DNA from: Acidobacteriota bacterium
GTDB lineage: Bacteria > Acidobacteriota > Terriglobia > Acidiferrales > UBA7541
Assembly: GCA_003153585.1 (NCBI GenBank)
Contig: PLZZ01000166.1
Coordinates: 3,118 to 9,337, forward strand
DNA: 6,220 nucleotides
Reading direction: 5' to 3'
Shown: one piece after another, positions 1 through 5,510 of the stretch
Position numbering within the stretch: position 1 is the stretch's first letter
Layout: each line of letters opens with the position of its first letter
Position numbers and translations under genes: made by a program
Notes under the pieces: generated by a model
What the model saw: only the letters and a program-made list of their open reading frames with translations
Told to the model about the DNA's origin: nothing
Database searches by the model: none

Positions 1-645
1 TCGGATTTGCAGAATCACTTTTATACGCAACTGCCCGGGATTCGCGACAGTATTTTCCAGGCATTGATGAGCGATAACTATTATTTGCACCGTCCGGATA
101 CGGTGCGCCAGGGATATTTCGGCGCAGGGCTGGCCATCGGATTTTTAACAGTGGCGGGAAATGTTTTCTTGGCCCGTGCCACCGGGATTGCTTCGGCTAC
201 ATGGATCATTGCCGGCGTGGCGTCGGGGTTGGTAATTTGCGCTTTTGGATACTTCATGTCCGCGCGGACGGTGACGGGACAGCGCGCGCTGGAAAAAGTT
301 CTCGGCTTCGAAGATTTTCTCGGACGCACGCAGAAGGATCAGATCGATCGATTGGAGAAAACTCCCGATCTTTTCGAGAAGTACTTGCCCTACGCCATGG
401 CGCTGCACGTGGAGAAAAAATGGGTGCAAGCGTTTTCAGGCATCGCCATGCAGCCGCCTAGTTGGTATCAAGGTTCGTACGGAGGTGCCTTCGTACCTTA
501 CTTGCTGGTGAGCGATCTGAACATGATGTCCATGCAGGCGGGAAGCACCATGGCCTCTTCTCCCCGCAGCTCGGGCGGGTCAGGCTTTGGCGGTGGTGGT
601 GGAGCGGGCGGCGGCTTCGGCGGCGGTGGCGGAGGCGGCTTCTAG
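1..645 (+). CDS. DUF2207 family membrane protein, C-terminal part (5' end outside window)
   Basis: The reading frame is open from base 1 (first codons TCG GAT), so this is the tail of a longer gene. The TTG at base 7 is an internal Leu codon, not a start. Of the 214 visible residues, two hydrophobic segments (about 39-58 and 65-87) look like a membrane hairpin. Then comes a soluble stretch with the pattern typical of DUF2207 C-termini: GFEDFLGRTQKDQIDRL (102-118), then FEKYLPYAMALHVEKKW (125-141). The protein ends in a Gly/Ser-rich tail (about 188-214) closing in GGGGGGF, which is also common in this family. DUF2207 proteins are predicted integral membrane proteins of unknown function, usually with an N-terminal extracytoplasmic domain that is missing here. 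Because the visible part is C-terminal, any signal peptide and the promoter lie upstream. Family assignment is by recognition of the motif order; the biological role is unknown. Confidence 0.8.
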   Translation, partial: SDLQNHFYTQLPGIRDSIFQALMSDNYYLHRPDTVRQGYFGAGLAIGFLTVAGNVFLARATGIASATWIIAGVASGLVICAFGYFMSARTVTGQRALEKVLGFEDFLGRTQKDQIDRLEKTPDLFEKYLPYAMALHVEKKWVQAFSGIAMQPPSWYQGSYGGAFVPYLLVSDLNMMSMQAGSTMASSPRSSGGSGFGGGGGAGGGFGGGGGGGF

Positions 646-774
646 AATTCGCACACCTTTCCGCTTTTCGAACGGCTTGAAGTTTTCTTATTTGTCGCCT
701 CGGCGTATTTTGGGCCGCGCGCGGGTTGGGGCAAAAATCACCTGAGGATTCCGGCGCGACAATTCCCGCATCTT

Positions 775-802
775 TTGATTTAGCTGGTCATCTAAGTATT
801 GC
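775..802 (+). promoter_or_regulatory. Weak sigma70-like promoter candidate for the SDR gene
   Basis: TTGATT (775-780, 4 of 6 matches to TTGACA) is separated by 16 bp from TATTGC (797-802, 3 of 6 matches to TATAAT), upstream of the GTG start at 865. The match is poor, and it is the best candidate I found by eye in this gap. Confidence 0.22.
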
Positions 803-851
803 CATTACAAAAAGGCCCGCGCGCAACTGCCCGGCCGTTTCTTACCGAAAC

Positions 852-858
852 AAAGGAG
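852..858 (+). promoter_or_regulatory. Ribosome binding site that fixes the SDR start
   Basis: AAAGGAG lies 6 nt before the GTG at 865. It rules in that GTG over the in-frame ATG at 799. Starting at 799 would add 22 residues upstream of the normal SDR N-terminus, and there is no Shine-Dalgarno sequence before it. Confidence 0.85.
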
Positions 859-864
859 ATTCCC

Positions 865-1614
865 GTGAGTCGTTTGAAAGGAAAAGTCGCCGTCGTCACC
901 GGAGGAAACAGTGGTATAGGCTTGGCATCAGCCCAGCGCCTCCAGCAGGAAGGCGCCCGCGTCGCTATTTCCGGACGCAGCCAGAAAACCCTTGATGAAG
1001 CGTCGAAAATTCTAGGCAAAGACGCGCTCGTCGTTCAAGCCGACGTTGCCAAACTTCCCGAAATCGATAAGCTTTTTTCCGCAGTAAGCGCGAAGTTCGG
1101 AAAAATCGATGTCCTCTTCGTCAACGCTGGTGTCGCCACGTTCGCTCCTTTTGCCGGATTCACGGAAAAGGCGTATGACGAACTCTTTGACATCAATGCC
1201 AAGGGCGCATTTTTCACCGTTCAAAAAGCGCTTCCGTATTTGAACGATGGCGCTTCCGTCATTCTCAATACCAGCGTCGCTGGCCACGTTGGTAACCCTC
1301 TGGGTGTCGTGTACGGAGCCACGAAAGCCGCGATGCGTTCGTTTGTGCGTTCGATGGCCGCGGATCTCGCCGGCCGGAATATTCGCGTAAATGCGATAGC
1401 GCCTGGGCCGATCGACACACCCATCTTCGGCCGCATCGGTCTGCCCAAGGAACAGGTGGATCAAGCGATTCAGGGATTCATCGAACGCGTGCCCTTGAAG
1501 CGCATGGGGAAACCGGAAGAAATTGCCGCCGCGGTGGCCTTTCTCGCGTCCTCGGATTCATCCTTCATGACCGGTACCGAGACCAACGTTGGCGGAGGCG
1601 TGGGCGAAATTTAA
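865..1614 (+). CDS. Classical SDR family NAD(P)-dependent oxidoreductase
   Basis: This is a complete 249-residue protein, the usual length of a classical short-chain dehydrogenase/reductase, a cytoplasmic Rossmann-fold enzyme that oxidises alcohols or reduces ketones with NAD(P). The cofactor motif TGGNSGIG is at 12-19, followed by strand 2 ending in GR (37-38). An Arg there usually favours NADP(H). Other family marks are NAG at 87-89, Asn111, the catalytic Ser137, the YxxxK pair Tyr150/Lys154, and PG at 180-181. All four residues of the Asn-Ser-Tyr-Lys tetrad are present, so it should be active. The C-terminal motif, normally close to TGxxxxVDGG, reads TGTETNVGGG here, with Gly in place of the usual Asp. 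The gene has its own upstream gap and converges with the GNAT gene, so it is probably monocistronic. The substrate cannot be told from sequence; many relatives are annotated only as oxidoreductases. Confidence 0.92.
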   Translation: MSRLKGKVAVVTGGNSGIGLASAQRLQQEGARVAISGRSQKTLDEASKILGKDALVVQADVAKLPEIDKLFSAVSAKFGKIDVLFVNAGVATFAPFAGFTEKAYDELFDINAKGAFFTVQKALPYLNDGASVILNTSVAGHVGNPLGVVYGATKAAMRSFVRSMAADLAGRNIRVNAIAPGPIDTPIFGRIGLPKEQVDQAIQGFIERVPLKRMGKPEEIAAAVAFLASSDSSFMTGTETNVGGGVGEI

Positions 1615-1656
1615 TTTTTCGAGCGGACGACCGATCGGGCGAGCGCCTTGGCGCGT
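1615..1656. other. Convergent intergenic gap between SDR and GNAT genes
   Basis: This is a 42 bp gap between two stop codons on opposite strands. It contains the inverted repeat GCGCC-TT-GGCGC (1643-1654) and the palindrome CCGATCGG (1631-1638). A bidirectional terminator would be expected here, but neither stem is followed by a clear T-run at the right distance, so I do not call one. Confidence 0.4.
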
Positions 1657-2142
1657 TCATAAGTCTTTGCGAAAGGATTTTTGAGTTTTGACGTGCCGGT
1701 AGCCGTGGCGCTCGTAGAAGGCGTGCGCGCGATCGCGGATTACGTTTGAACGCAGTCCGATCTCGCGGCATCCTCTTTCGCGCGCCCAGCGCTCGGCACG
1801 AGCAAGAAGATGCATTCCGACCCCTTGCGAGCGGTAGCGTTCGTCAACCACGAAACCGCTGATTTCGGCGCGCGCGTCCGCTTCCACCACGCGATAGACG
1901 AACACCGCGAGCCATCCTGCAAGGTCACTGCCGACCTGCGCTACGAACACAGCGTGTTCGTTCGAATGCTGCATGCCATCGAGCCGCTTGGCAATTTCAT
2001 CCGCGGAAGAAGGATAGCCGAGCTGGCCGGCTAGCTCAGCGATTCGCGCGTAATCTCGCGGCCGGGCTTCGCGAATCTCGCCCACAAATTCTTCCGCGGA
2101 ACCGCTCGTCGCTGACCCTGCTGTTTTGTCCAAGTGCGTCAT
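1657..2142 (-). CDS. GNAT family N-acetyltransferase
   Basis: This 161-residue protein has the GNAT fold pattern and would transfer an acetyl group from acetyl-CoA to an amine on an unidentified substrate in the cytoplasm. After a variable Ser/Ala/Gly-containing N-terminus (1-22), the domain begins at IREARPRDYARIAEL (23-37). The acetyl-CoA pyrophosphate-binding motif A follows the strand ISGFVVDERY and reads R104-S-Q-G107-V-G109 (R-x-x-G-x-G). Motif B is AFYERHGY (141-148), with Tyr143 in the position often used as the general acid. The start ATG overlaps the stop of the preceding DinB-like gene as ATGA (2139-2142), and an AGAGAG stretch lies about 7 nt upstream, so translation is probably coupled to that gene. 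It is the last gene of the minus-strand cluster. The acceptor substrate is unknown: small molecules, antibiotics or protein N-termini are all possible in this family. Confidence 0.9.
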   Translation of the reverse strand: MTHLDKTAGSATSGSAEEFVGEIREARPRDYARIAELAGQLGYPSSADEIAKRLDGMQHSNEHAVFVAQVGSDLAGWLAVFVYRVVEADARAEISGFVVDERYRSQGVGMHLLARAERWARERGCREIGLRSNVIRDRAHAFYERHGYRHVKTQKSFRKDL

Positions 2143-2600
2143 GCGAGCGCTCTCTTCAAGACGGCAATTTGCCCGGCGTGATACAGATCGTGCTGGACTA
2201 GGCCTTGCAACAACACATACTGGGAATAATTTTCACGCTTGACCATTTCGTCGAGCTGGTCGTCGCGCACGGTCTTGACGTAATTTCTCAGGCGAGTCCT
2301 GTTGTCGCCAAGATTTTCGAGCGATCGCTTCCAAGCCACTTCACTGGCATCCCACACAGGCGGCCAGTCCATCTCGGCCGTCACCTTGATTGGTTCGCCT
2401 TTTGATTTCTGTTGCACGATCGTGTTCCACGCTGCGATGTGGTTCACTAGCTCCCAAATGGAATGCGCGCCGGGAACGGGATGTTTCGAGGCGTCTTCCG
2501 CTGAGACGCCCTTGAGCAGCAGCATGAGATCAGGTCCGTGCCACGCTTCGCCGGAAAAGGCGCGGTCCATTTGATCCAGTATTCTGTTGATTTCGTTCAT
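2139..2600 (-). CDS. DinB family protein (DinB/YfiT-like metal-binding four-helix bundle)
   Basis: Starting at the ATG at 2600 gives 153 residues, the usual DinB-superfamily size. Four-helix-bundle proteins of this family bind a metal through three His residues. Here these are probably His54 (in LVNHIAAW) and His137 and His141 (in HDLYHAGQI), the last pair being the hallmark of the final helix. Other typical spots are HSIWELVNH (46-54) and the start MNEINRILDQMDRAF. Some relatives are thiol-dependent S-transferases or hydrolases, but most have no known reaction. The name DinB here refers to the fold, not to DNA polymerase IV. A longer in-frame start exists at 2630, but a GGAG site 8 nt before the 2600 ATG supports the shorter protein. 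The stop codon overlaps the GNAT start, and the gene lies 102 nt after dtd on the same strand. Confidence 0.87.
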   Translation of the reverse strand: MNEINRILDQMDRAFSGEAWHGPDLMLLLKGVSAEDASKHPVPGAHSIWELVNHIAAWNTIVQQKSKGEPIKVTAEMDWPPVWDASEVAWKRSLENLGDNRTRLRNYVKTVRDDQLDEMVKRENYSQYVLLQGLVQHDLYHAGQIAVLKRALA

Positions 2601-2608
2601 TGGCGTTT

Positions 2609-2612
2609 CTCC
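2609..2612 (-). promoter_or_regulatory. Ribosome binding site of the DinB-family gene
   Basis: On the minus strand, GGAG lies 8 nt before the ATG at 2598-2600. It decides between this start and the upstream in-frame ATG at 2630, whose extra ten residues (MAYALPGETP) do not look like part of a DinB fold. Confidence 0.75.
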
Positions 2613-2702
2613 GGGCAAAGCGTAAGCCACACGAACGGCCCGCGCAAGTGGAACAGATTCCGAATGAATAGATGCAGTTTTTGCCGACGAAGAAACGCGG
2701 GG

Positions 2703-3152
2703 CTAGAAAGCCTTATCGGAATCCAGGAGAATCGTCACGGGACCGTCGTTCGTGAGTTCGAGCGACATGTGCGCCTGAAACACGCCGGTTTCCACGCGCA
2801 CACCGAGCGCGCGCAGGGCGACAACAAACTCATCGTAAAGCGCCTTGCCCAATTCCGGCGGCGCAGCTTGAATGAAACTGGGCCTGCGCTGGCCGCGCGC
2901 GTCGCCGTAAAGAGTGAACTGTGAGATGGCGAGAATTGCTCCTCCGGTATCGAGCACCGAGCGGTTCATCTTTCCCTGATCGTCGGCGAAGATTCGCAGG
3001 TTCACGATTTTCTCAGCCATCGCGGCAGCGGTGGCGGATACATCCTCGCGACCCACAGCCACCAGCACCACGAGCCCAGGCCCAATTTCGCCGGTCACGC
3101 TGCCGTCCACCAGCACGCGCGCGCGGCTCACCCGTTGCAGTACTGCTCGCAT
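2703..3152 (-). CDS. dtd: D-aminoacyl-tRNA deacylase (DTD)
   Basis: This is a 149-residue protein, close to the usual DTD length of about 145-150. DTD hydrolyses D-amino acids (and glycine mischarged on tRNA-Ala) from tRNA, protecting translation. It acts in the cytoplasm as a homodimer with active sites at the interface. Both signature motifs are intact: SQFTLY at 77-82, with Ser77 and Thr80 lining the pocket, and NDGPVT at 135-140, whose Gly137-cisPro138 enforces chiral selection across the dimer. The N-terminus MRAVLQRVSRARV is also classic. It follows the M28 peptidase by only 36 nt on the same strand and precedes the DinB-family gene by 102 nt, so it is probably co-transcribed. A GAGAG stretch about 7 nt before the ATG is an imperfect ribosome binding site. 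Family identification is very secure. Confidence 0.97.
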   Translation of the reverse strand: MRAVLQRVSRARVLVDGSVTGEIGPGLVVLVAVGREDVSATAAAMAEKIVNLRIFADDQGKMNRSVLDTGGAILAISQFTLYGDARGQRRPSFIQAAPPELGKALYDEFVVALRALGVRVETGVFQAHMSLELTNDGPVTILLDSDKAF

Positions 3153-3188
3153 AACTTTTCTCTCGCTAGGGCCGGGGGAACGGAGCTG

Positions 3189-4718
3189 TTAATTTCCCGC
3201 AGGGGCCGTCGGGGCCGGAGCGGGCTTGCGCGGCAGGAGATCCGGCAATTGCGCCACGTTGTAAGCCCACGCGGCCATCACCTGCGCGCCTTCCACCAGA
3301 TCGGCTTCGTGTGCTTGATCGAAAGTATCGGCTTGCGAATGATGCGTCTCAAAATACTGCGCGGGATCCTGCACGCAGAAAAATCCTGGAATGCCCGCTT
3401 CTTCAAACGAAGCGTGGTCGCTCCCCGTCATCCATCGTTCGGTTAATTCCAGCAGGCCGAGCGAGCGTAATGGCGCAACAACTTTTTCCATCACTTCGCG
3501 GTCCTGATAATTCCGCATCAAGCTGATGCTGACGACCTTTCCCGTGCCGGTATCGTGAATCAGCGCGGCGGAGATTTTCGGCAATTCGTCTTTGTGCGCG
3601 GCGATGTAGGCGCGCGAGCCGTTCAAGCCTTGCTCTTCGCCGGAAAATAATACGAAACGGATGGTGCGCTTCGGTTGCAGGCCAAGCTTTTGAAGGGCGC
3701 GCGCCGCTTCGAGCACCACCATCGAGCCAGTTCCATTGTCGGTTGTGCCAGTGCCGAGATCCCAGGAATCGAGATGCGCTCCGAGAACGACGATCTCGTC
3801 AGGCTTTTCGGATCCGCGAATTTCGGCAACTGTGTTGTAAACCTCCACGGGCTTGTCTCCGATTGAATTCGTTAGATTCAGCTCCAAATCCACCTGCCCG
3901 CGTTGAAGCAGCCGCCAAATAATGCCGTAGCTTTCTGAGGAAACAAACGCGGCAGGAATGGCGGCGATATCGTAATTACGGCCGCCCATGCCGGTCATGT
4001 TGAGCAATCCGTCGGGTTTTCCTGAATCCGTAAGTGTGGCGACCACACCTTCATTTTTGAAGAACTCGGTGCGCGCCTGCATGAACTGGCGGAATCCGGG
4101 ACCGAACGCAGGCGGAGGCGGACCAGGCCGGTGCGGCGCGACCAGCAAAAACGAATCTCCGTACGGGATATCTTGCGGATCGGGAGCCGGTTGACCTGCG
4201 GGCGGAAGCAGAGCCGGCTCCGCGGAAATCACGATTGCGCCTTTTAATTTGCCTTTATATTGCGCGAGATCATCCAGGGAGCGCGCGGTGACGTAAACCA
4301 CATGCCCGCGCACAACCCCGTTTGTGGAGGGCGCCCAGGCGTAAGATGCGATCGTCAGCGGGTGCACCGACGGGCTGACGATTTGCCCGGTTGCGGCCAC
4401 GCGTGTCCAGGTATGCGCGATGGTCCAGGGTTCTAGGTGCGGGTTCGCGACGCCATAGTCTGCGAATTTCTGGCGCGTCCAGTCGTTTGCCTTCTTTAGA
4501 TTTTCCGCGCCGGTCAAGCGCGCGCCGATCACGTCTGAAAGATATTCGAGGTTGCTCATGATCTCGTTGTGGTCATGAATTTCGGCAAGAATTTTCTCGT
4601 CCGCTTCGGCTATCGCATCTTTCGCGGGCGCGGCCTGCTGAGCGTGAACCGCTGTGCGGCCTGCCACCATTCCAAACATCACCATTAAACCCAGAGCAGT
4701 AACACGTCGAACTTTCAT
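3189..4718 (-). CDS. Exported M28 family zinc peptidase (carboxypeptidase Q / PGCP-like)
   Basis: From the ATG at 4718 this is 509 residues. The N-terminus MKVRRVTALG... with a hydrophobic core to about residue 20 and a likely cut after AVHA (26) is a Sec-type signal peptide, so the enzyme should act outside the cytoplasm. An inserted region around 135-260 (VRGHVVYV..., LKGAIVIS) resembles a PA domain. The catalytic domain carries the co-catalytic two-zinc site of M28: His315 (GAHLDSWD), Asp327 (TTDNGTG), Glu361 general base and Glu362 (FSGEEQG), Asp389 (IHDTGTG) and His459 (ETHHSQAD). The gaps between these ligands (12, 34, 1, 27 and 70 residues) equal those I recall for mammalian PGCP/carboxypeptidase Q, which cleaves dipeptides and C-terminal residues. 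An aminopeptidase role is equally possible. The tail is Pro/Ala-rich (498-508). The longer in-frame start at 4790 is unlikely: it runs through the promoter region and would bury the signal peptide. Likely first gene of the minus-strand cluster. Confidence 0.93.
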   Translation of the reverse strand: MKVRRVTALGLMVMFGMVAGRTAVHAQQAAPAKDAIAEADEKILAEIHDHNEIMSNLEYLSDVIGARLTGAENLKKANDWTRQKFADYGVANPHLEPWTIAHTWTRVAATGQIVSPSVHPLTIASYAWAPSTNGVVRGHVVYVTARSLDDLAQYKGKLKGAIVISAEPALLPPAGQPAPDPQDIPYGDSFLLVAPHRPGPPPPAFGPGFRQFMQARTEFFKNEGVVATLTDSGKPDGLLNMTGMGGRNYDIAAIPAAFVSSESYGIIWRLLQRGQVDLELNLTNSIGDKPVEVYNTVAEIRGSEKPDEIVVLGAHLDSWDLGTGTTDNGTGSMVVLEAARALQKLGLQPKRTIRFVLFSGEEQGLNGSRAYIAAHKDELPKISAALIHDTGTGKVVSISLMRNYQDREVMEKVVAPLRSLGLLELTERWMTGSDHASFEEAGIPGFFCVQDPAQYFETHHSQADTFDQAHEADLVEGAQVMAAWAYNVAQLPDLLPRKPAPAPTAPAGN

Positions 4719-4726
4719 TTCGTTCG

Positions 4727-4731
4727 CTCCC
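4727..4731 (-). promoter_or_regulatory. Ribosome binding site of the M28 peptidase gene
   Basis: GGGAG on the minus strand lies 8 nt before the ATG at 4716-4718, directly in front of the signal peptide. It supports this start over the upstream ATG at 4790. Confidence 0.8.
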
Positions 4732-4761
4732 AACGTGCAGTTTCTCCATTCAGAACGGATG

Positions 4762-4790
4762 ATTCTAAGTGCAGAGCAGATCGAATACAA
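4762..4790 (-). promoter_or_regulatory. Probable sigma70-type promoter for the M28-dtd-DinB-GNAT cluster
   Basis: Read on the minus strand, TTGTAT (4790-4785) is followed after exactly 17 bp by TAGAAT (4767-4762). The -10 box matches the consensus at 5 of 6 bases and the -35 at 3 of 6. Transcription would start near 4755, giving a leader of about 37 nt that includes the GGGAG ribosome binding site. Confidence 0.5.
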
Positions 4791-4795
4791 TCTGC
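4776..4795. repeat. Inverted repeat GCAGAT-N8-ATCTGC over the -35 region
   Basis: A perfect 6 bp inverted repeat (4776-4781 and 4790-4795) with an 8 nt spacer brackets the -35 box of the peptidase promoter. Its size and placement would suit an operator for a dimeric repressor. A 6 bp repeat can also arise by chance, and no regulator gene lies in the window. Confidence 0.35.
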
Positions 4796-4896
4796 GACGA
4801 TCCCGCTGGTTGGTAGACGCACGAAGTGCACAAAACGTTTCGCATGCGGGTTTTCACCCAGCCCCCAAATATGCTAGAACAAATGGCAAAGCGGAC

Positions 4897-4901
4897 GAAG
4901 G
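4897..4901 (+). promoter_or_regulatory. Ribosome binding site supporting the TTG start of the NTPase gene
   Basis: GAAGG lies 7 nt before the TTG at 4909. The TTG start puts the protein's first residues at (M)KIALIGTHGVGKTT, the expected short strand before a P-loop. Confidence 0.6.
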
Positions 4902-4908
4902 CGGCAAC

Positions 4909-5496
4909 TTGAAGATCGCACTGATTGGCACGCACGGCGTGGGCAAAACGACCCTGGCGTACGAAGTGTGTTCGTTGCTGAAGAAATCTCACTACAACGT
5001 AGAGCTCGTCGCCGAAGTCGCGCGGCAGTCTCCGTTTCCCGTGAATGCACAGACAACGCTGGAGGGACAGCTCTGGATCCTGCATGCACAAATCGCTGCC
5101 GAGCTCGAAGCAGCCCCCCGCGCGCCAATCGTAGTTACCGATCGCGCCGTGCTCGATAATTATTGCTACCTGGTGAACAAATTTGGCCGGCAGCCCCAGT
5201 TGGAAGCTTGGCTGGCCTGGTGGATGGAGACCTACTCGCTGCTCATAGGAATTCCAATCGTCGAAGAAGGGATCCCGCGCGATGGCTTCCGATCCGAAGA
5301 CCGCGCGTTTCAATTGCGCATCCACGATTTACTGATTGAATTGCTCGCCTCAGCTCCATTCAACCGCTTGCCGGCGCAAGCGATCTGGCTTGACGCGCAG
5401 GACCGCAGCAATTGGGCCGAGAGAATCGTGAGTGCGGCCTTGCCTCTAATCGAAAGTGCGCCCGCGACACATCTTCGCAATCGGTCCGCCCGTTAA
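4909..5496 (+). CDS. P-loop NTPase / kinase-like ATP-binding protein (AAA_28, NadR-like fold)
   Basis: Starting at TTG 4909, the protein has 195 residues. Walker A is GTHGVGKT (7-14, Lys13), right after the first strand. A second conserved patch is VAEVARQSPFP (34-44). The strand IVVTDRAVLDNY (74-85) carries the Asp78-Arg79 pair at the Walker B-like position, as in nucleoside and nucleotide kinases. The segment DGFRSEDRAFQ (125-135) resembles the lid region of NadR-type ribosylnicotinamide kinase domains. The layout fits the AAA_28/NadR C-terminal-like group: small cytoplasmic P-loop proteins, some of them kinases, with most substrates unknown. There is no NadR adenylyltransferase domain or DNA-binding domain. 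The frame is open upstream to 4654, but that stretch overlaps the peptidase gene and its promoter, so it is not coding. The MFS gene follows after 14 nt and is probably in the same operon. ATP binding is secure, the phosphate acceptor is not. Confidence 0.85.
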   Translation: MKIALIGTHGVGKTTLAYEVCSLLKKSHYNVELVAEVARQSPFPVNAQTTLEGQLWILHAQIAAELEAAPRAPIVVTDRAVLDNYCYLVNKFGRQPQLEAWLAWWMETYSLLIGIPIVEEGIPRDGFRSEDRAFQLRIHDLLIELLASAPFNRLPAQAIWLDAQDRSNWAERIVSAALPLIESAPATHLRNRSAR

Positions 5497-5510
5497 TTCC
5501 TGTTACGAAT

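Larger units (their letters stand above)
646..864. other. Intergenic region between DUF2207 gene and SDR gene
   Basis: This is 219 bp with no supportable gene. I looked for a terminator after the DUF2207 stop and saw only short, weak stems (3-4 bp) near 660-706, some followed by T-rich bases, none convincing. The right part holds the ribosome binding site of the downstream dehydrogenase and a weak promoter candidate, listed separately. Its length suggests that the dehydrogenase has its own transcription start. Confidence 0.6.
4719..4908. other. Divergent intergenic/promoter region between M28 peptidase and NTPase genes
   Basis: These 190 bp separate two divergently transcribed units and must hold promoters for both. 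The minus-strand promoter is fairly clear and listed separately. For the plus strand the best candidate is TTTTCA (4851-4856), 18 bp, then TAGAAC (4875-4880), with 4 of 6 matches in each box; TATGCT (4870-4875) is an alternative -10 with no good -35. Three short palindromes are clustered in the middle: GTGCAC (4826-4831), AAACGTTT (4833-4840) and GCATGC (4842-4847). They may be chance or operator parts. Confidence 0.55.

Noticed and set aside
799..864. N-terminal extension of the SDR from an ATG at 799
   Set aside because: There is no ribosome binding site there, the extra 22 residues lie before the canonical SDR start, and AAAGGAG sits 6 nt before the GTG at 865.
1012..1464. 150-codon minus-strand frame inside the SDR gene
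   Set aside because: It is antisense to conserved SDR catalytic regions and its translation has no recognisable motif.
1643..1654. GCGCC-TT-GGCGC as a terminator between SDR and GNAT
   Set aside because: The 5 bp stem has only a 2 nt loop (or 4 bp with 4 nt) and no following T-run on either strand.
2601..2702. Separate promoter for the DinB-GNAT pair (TTGCGC-17 bp-TACGCT on the minus strand)
   Set aside because: Only 3 of 6 consensus matches in each box, which is no better than chance in a sequence of this composition.
2538..2924. 128-codon plus-strand frame across the DinB/dtd junction
   Set aside because: It is antisense to two well-identified genes and its translation has no recognisable domain.
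4719..4790. Longer start of the M28 peptidase at 4790
   Set aside because: It would place 24 residues ahead of a clear signal peptide, and its start codon lies in the predicted -35 box. GGGAG supports the ATG at 4718.
4654..4908. N-terminal extension of the NTPase from in-frame ATGs at 4654 or 4759
   Set aside because: It overlaps the start of the peptidase gene and its promoter on the other strand, and the translated extension resembles no domain. The P-loop protein begins naturally at the TTG at 4909.
4765..5325. 186-codon minus-strand frame opposite the NTPase gene
   Set aside because: It has no motif or fold-like pattern, and it is antisense to a conserved P-loop gene and its upstream region.
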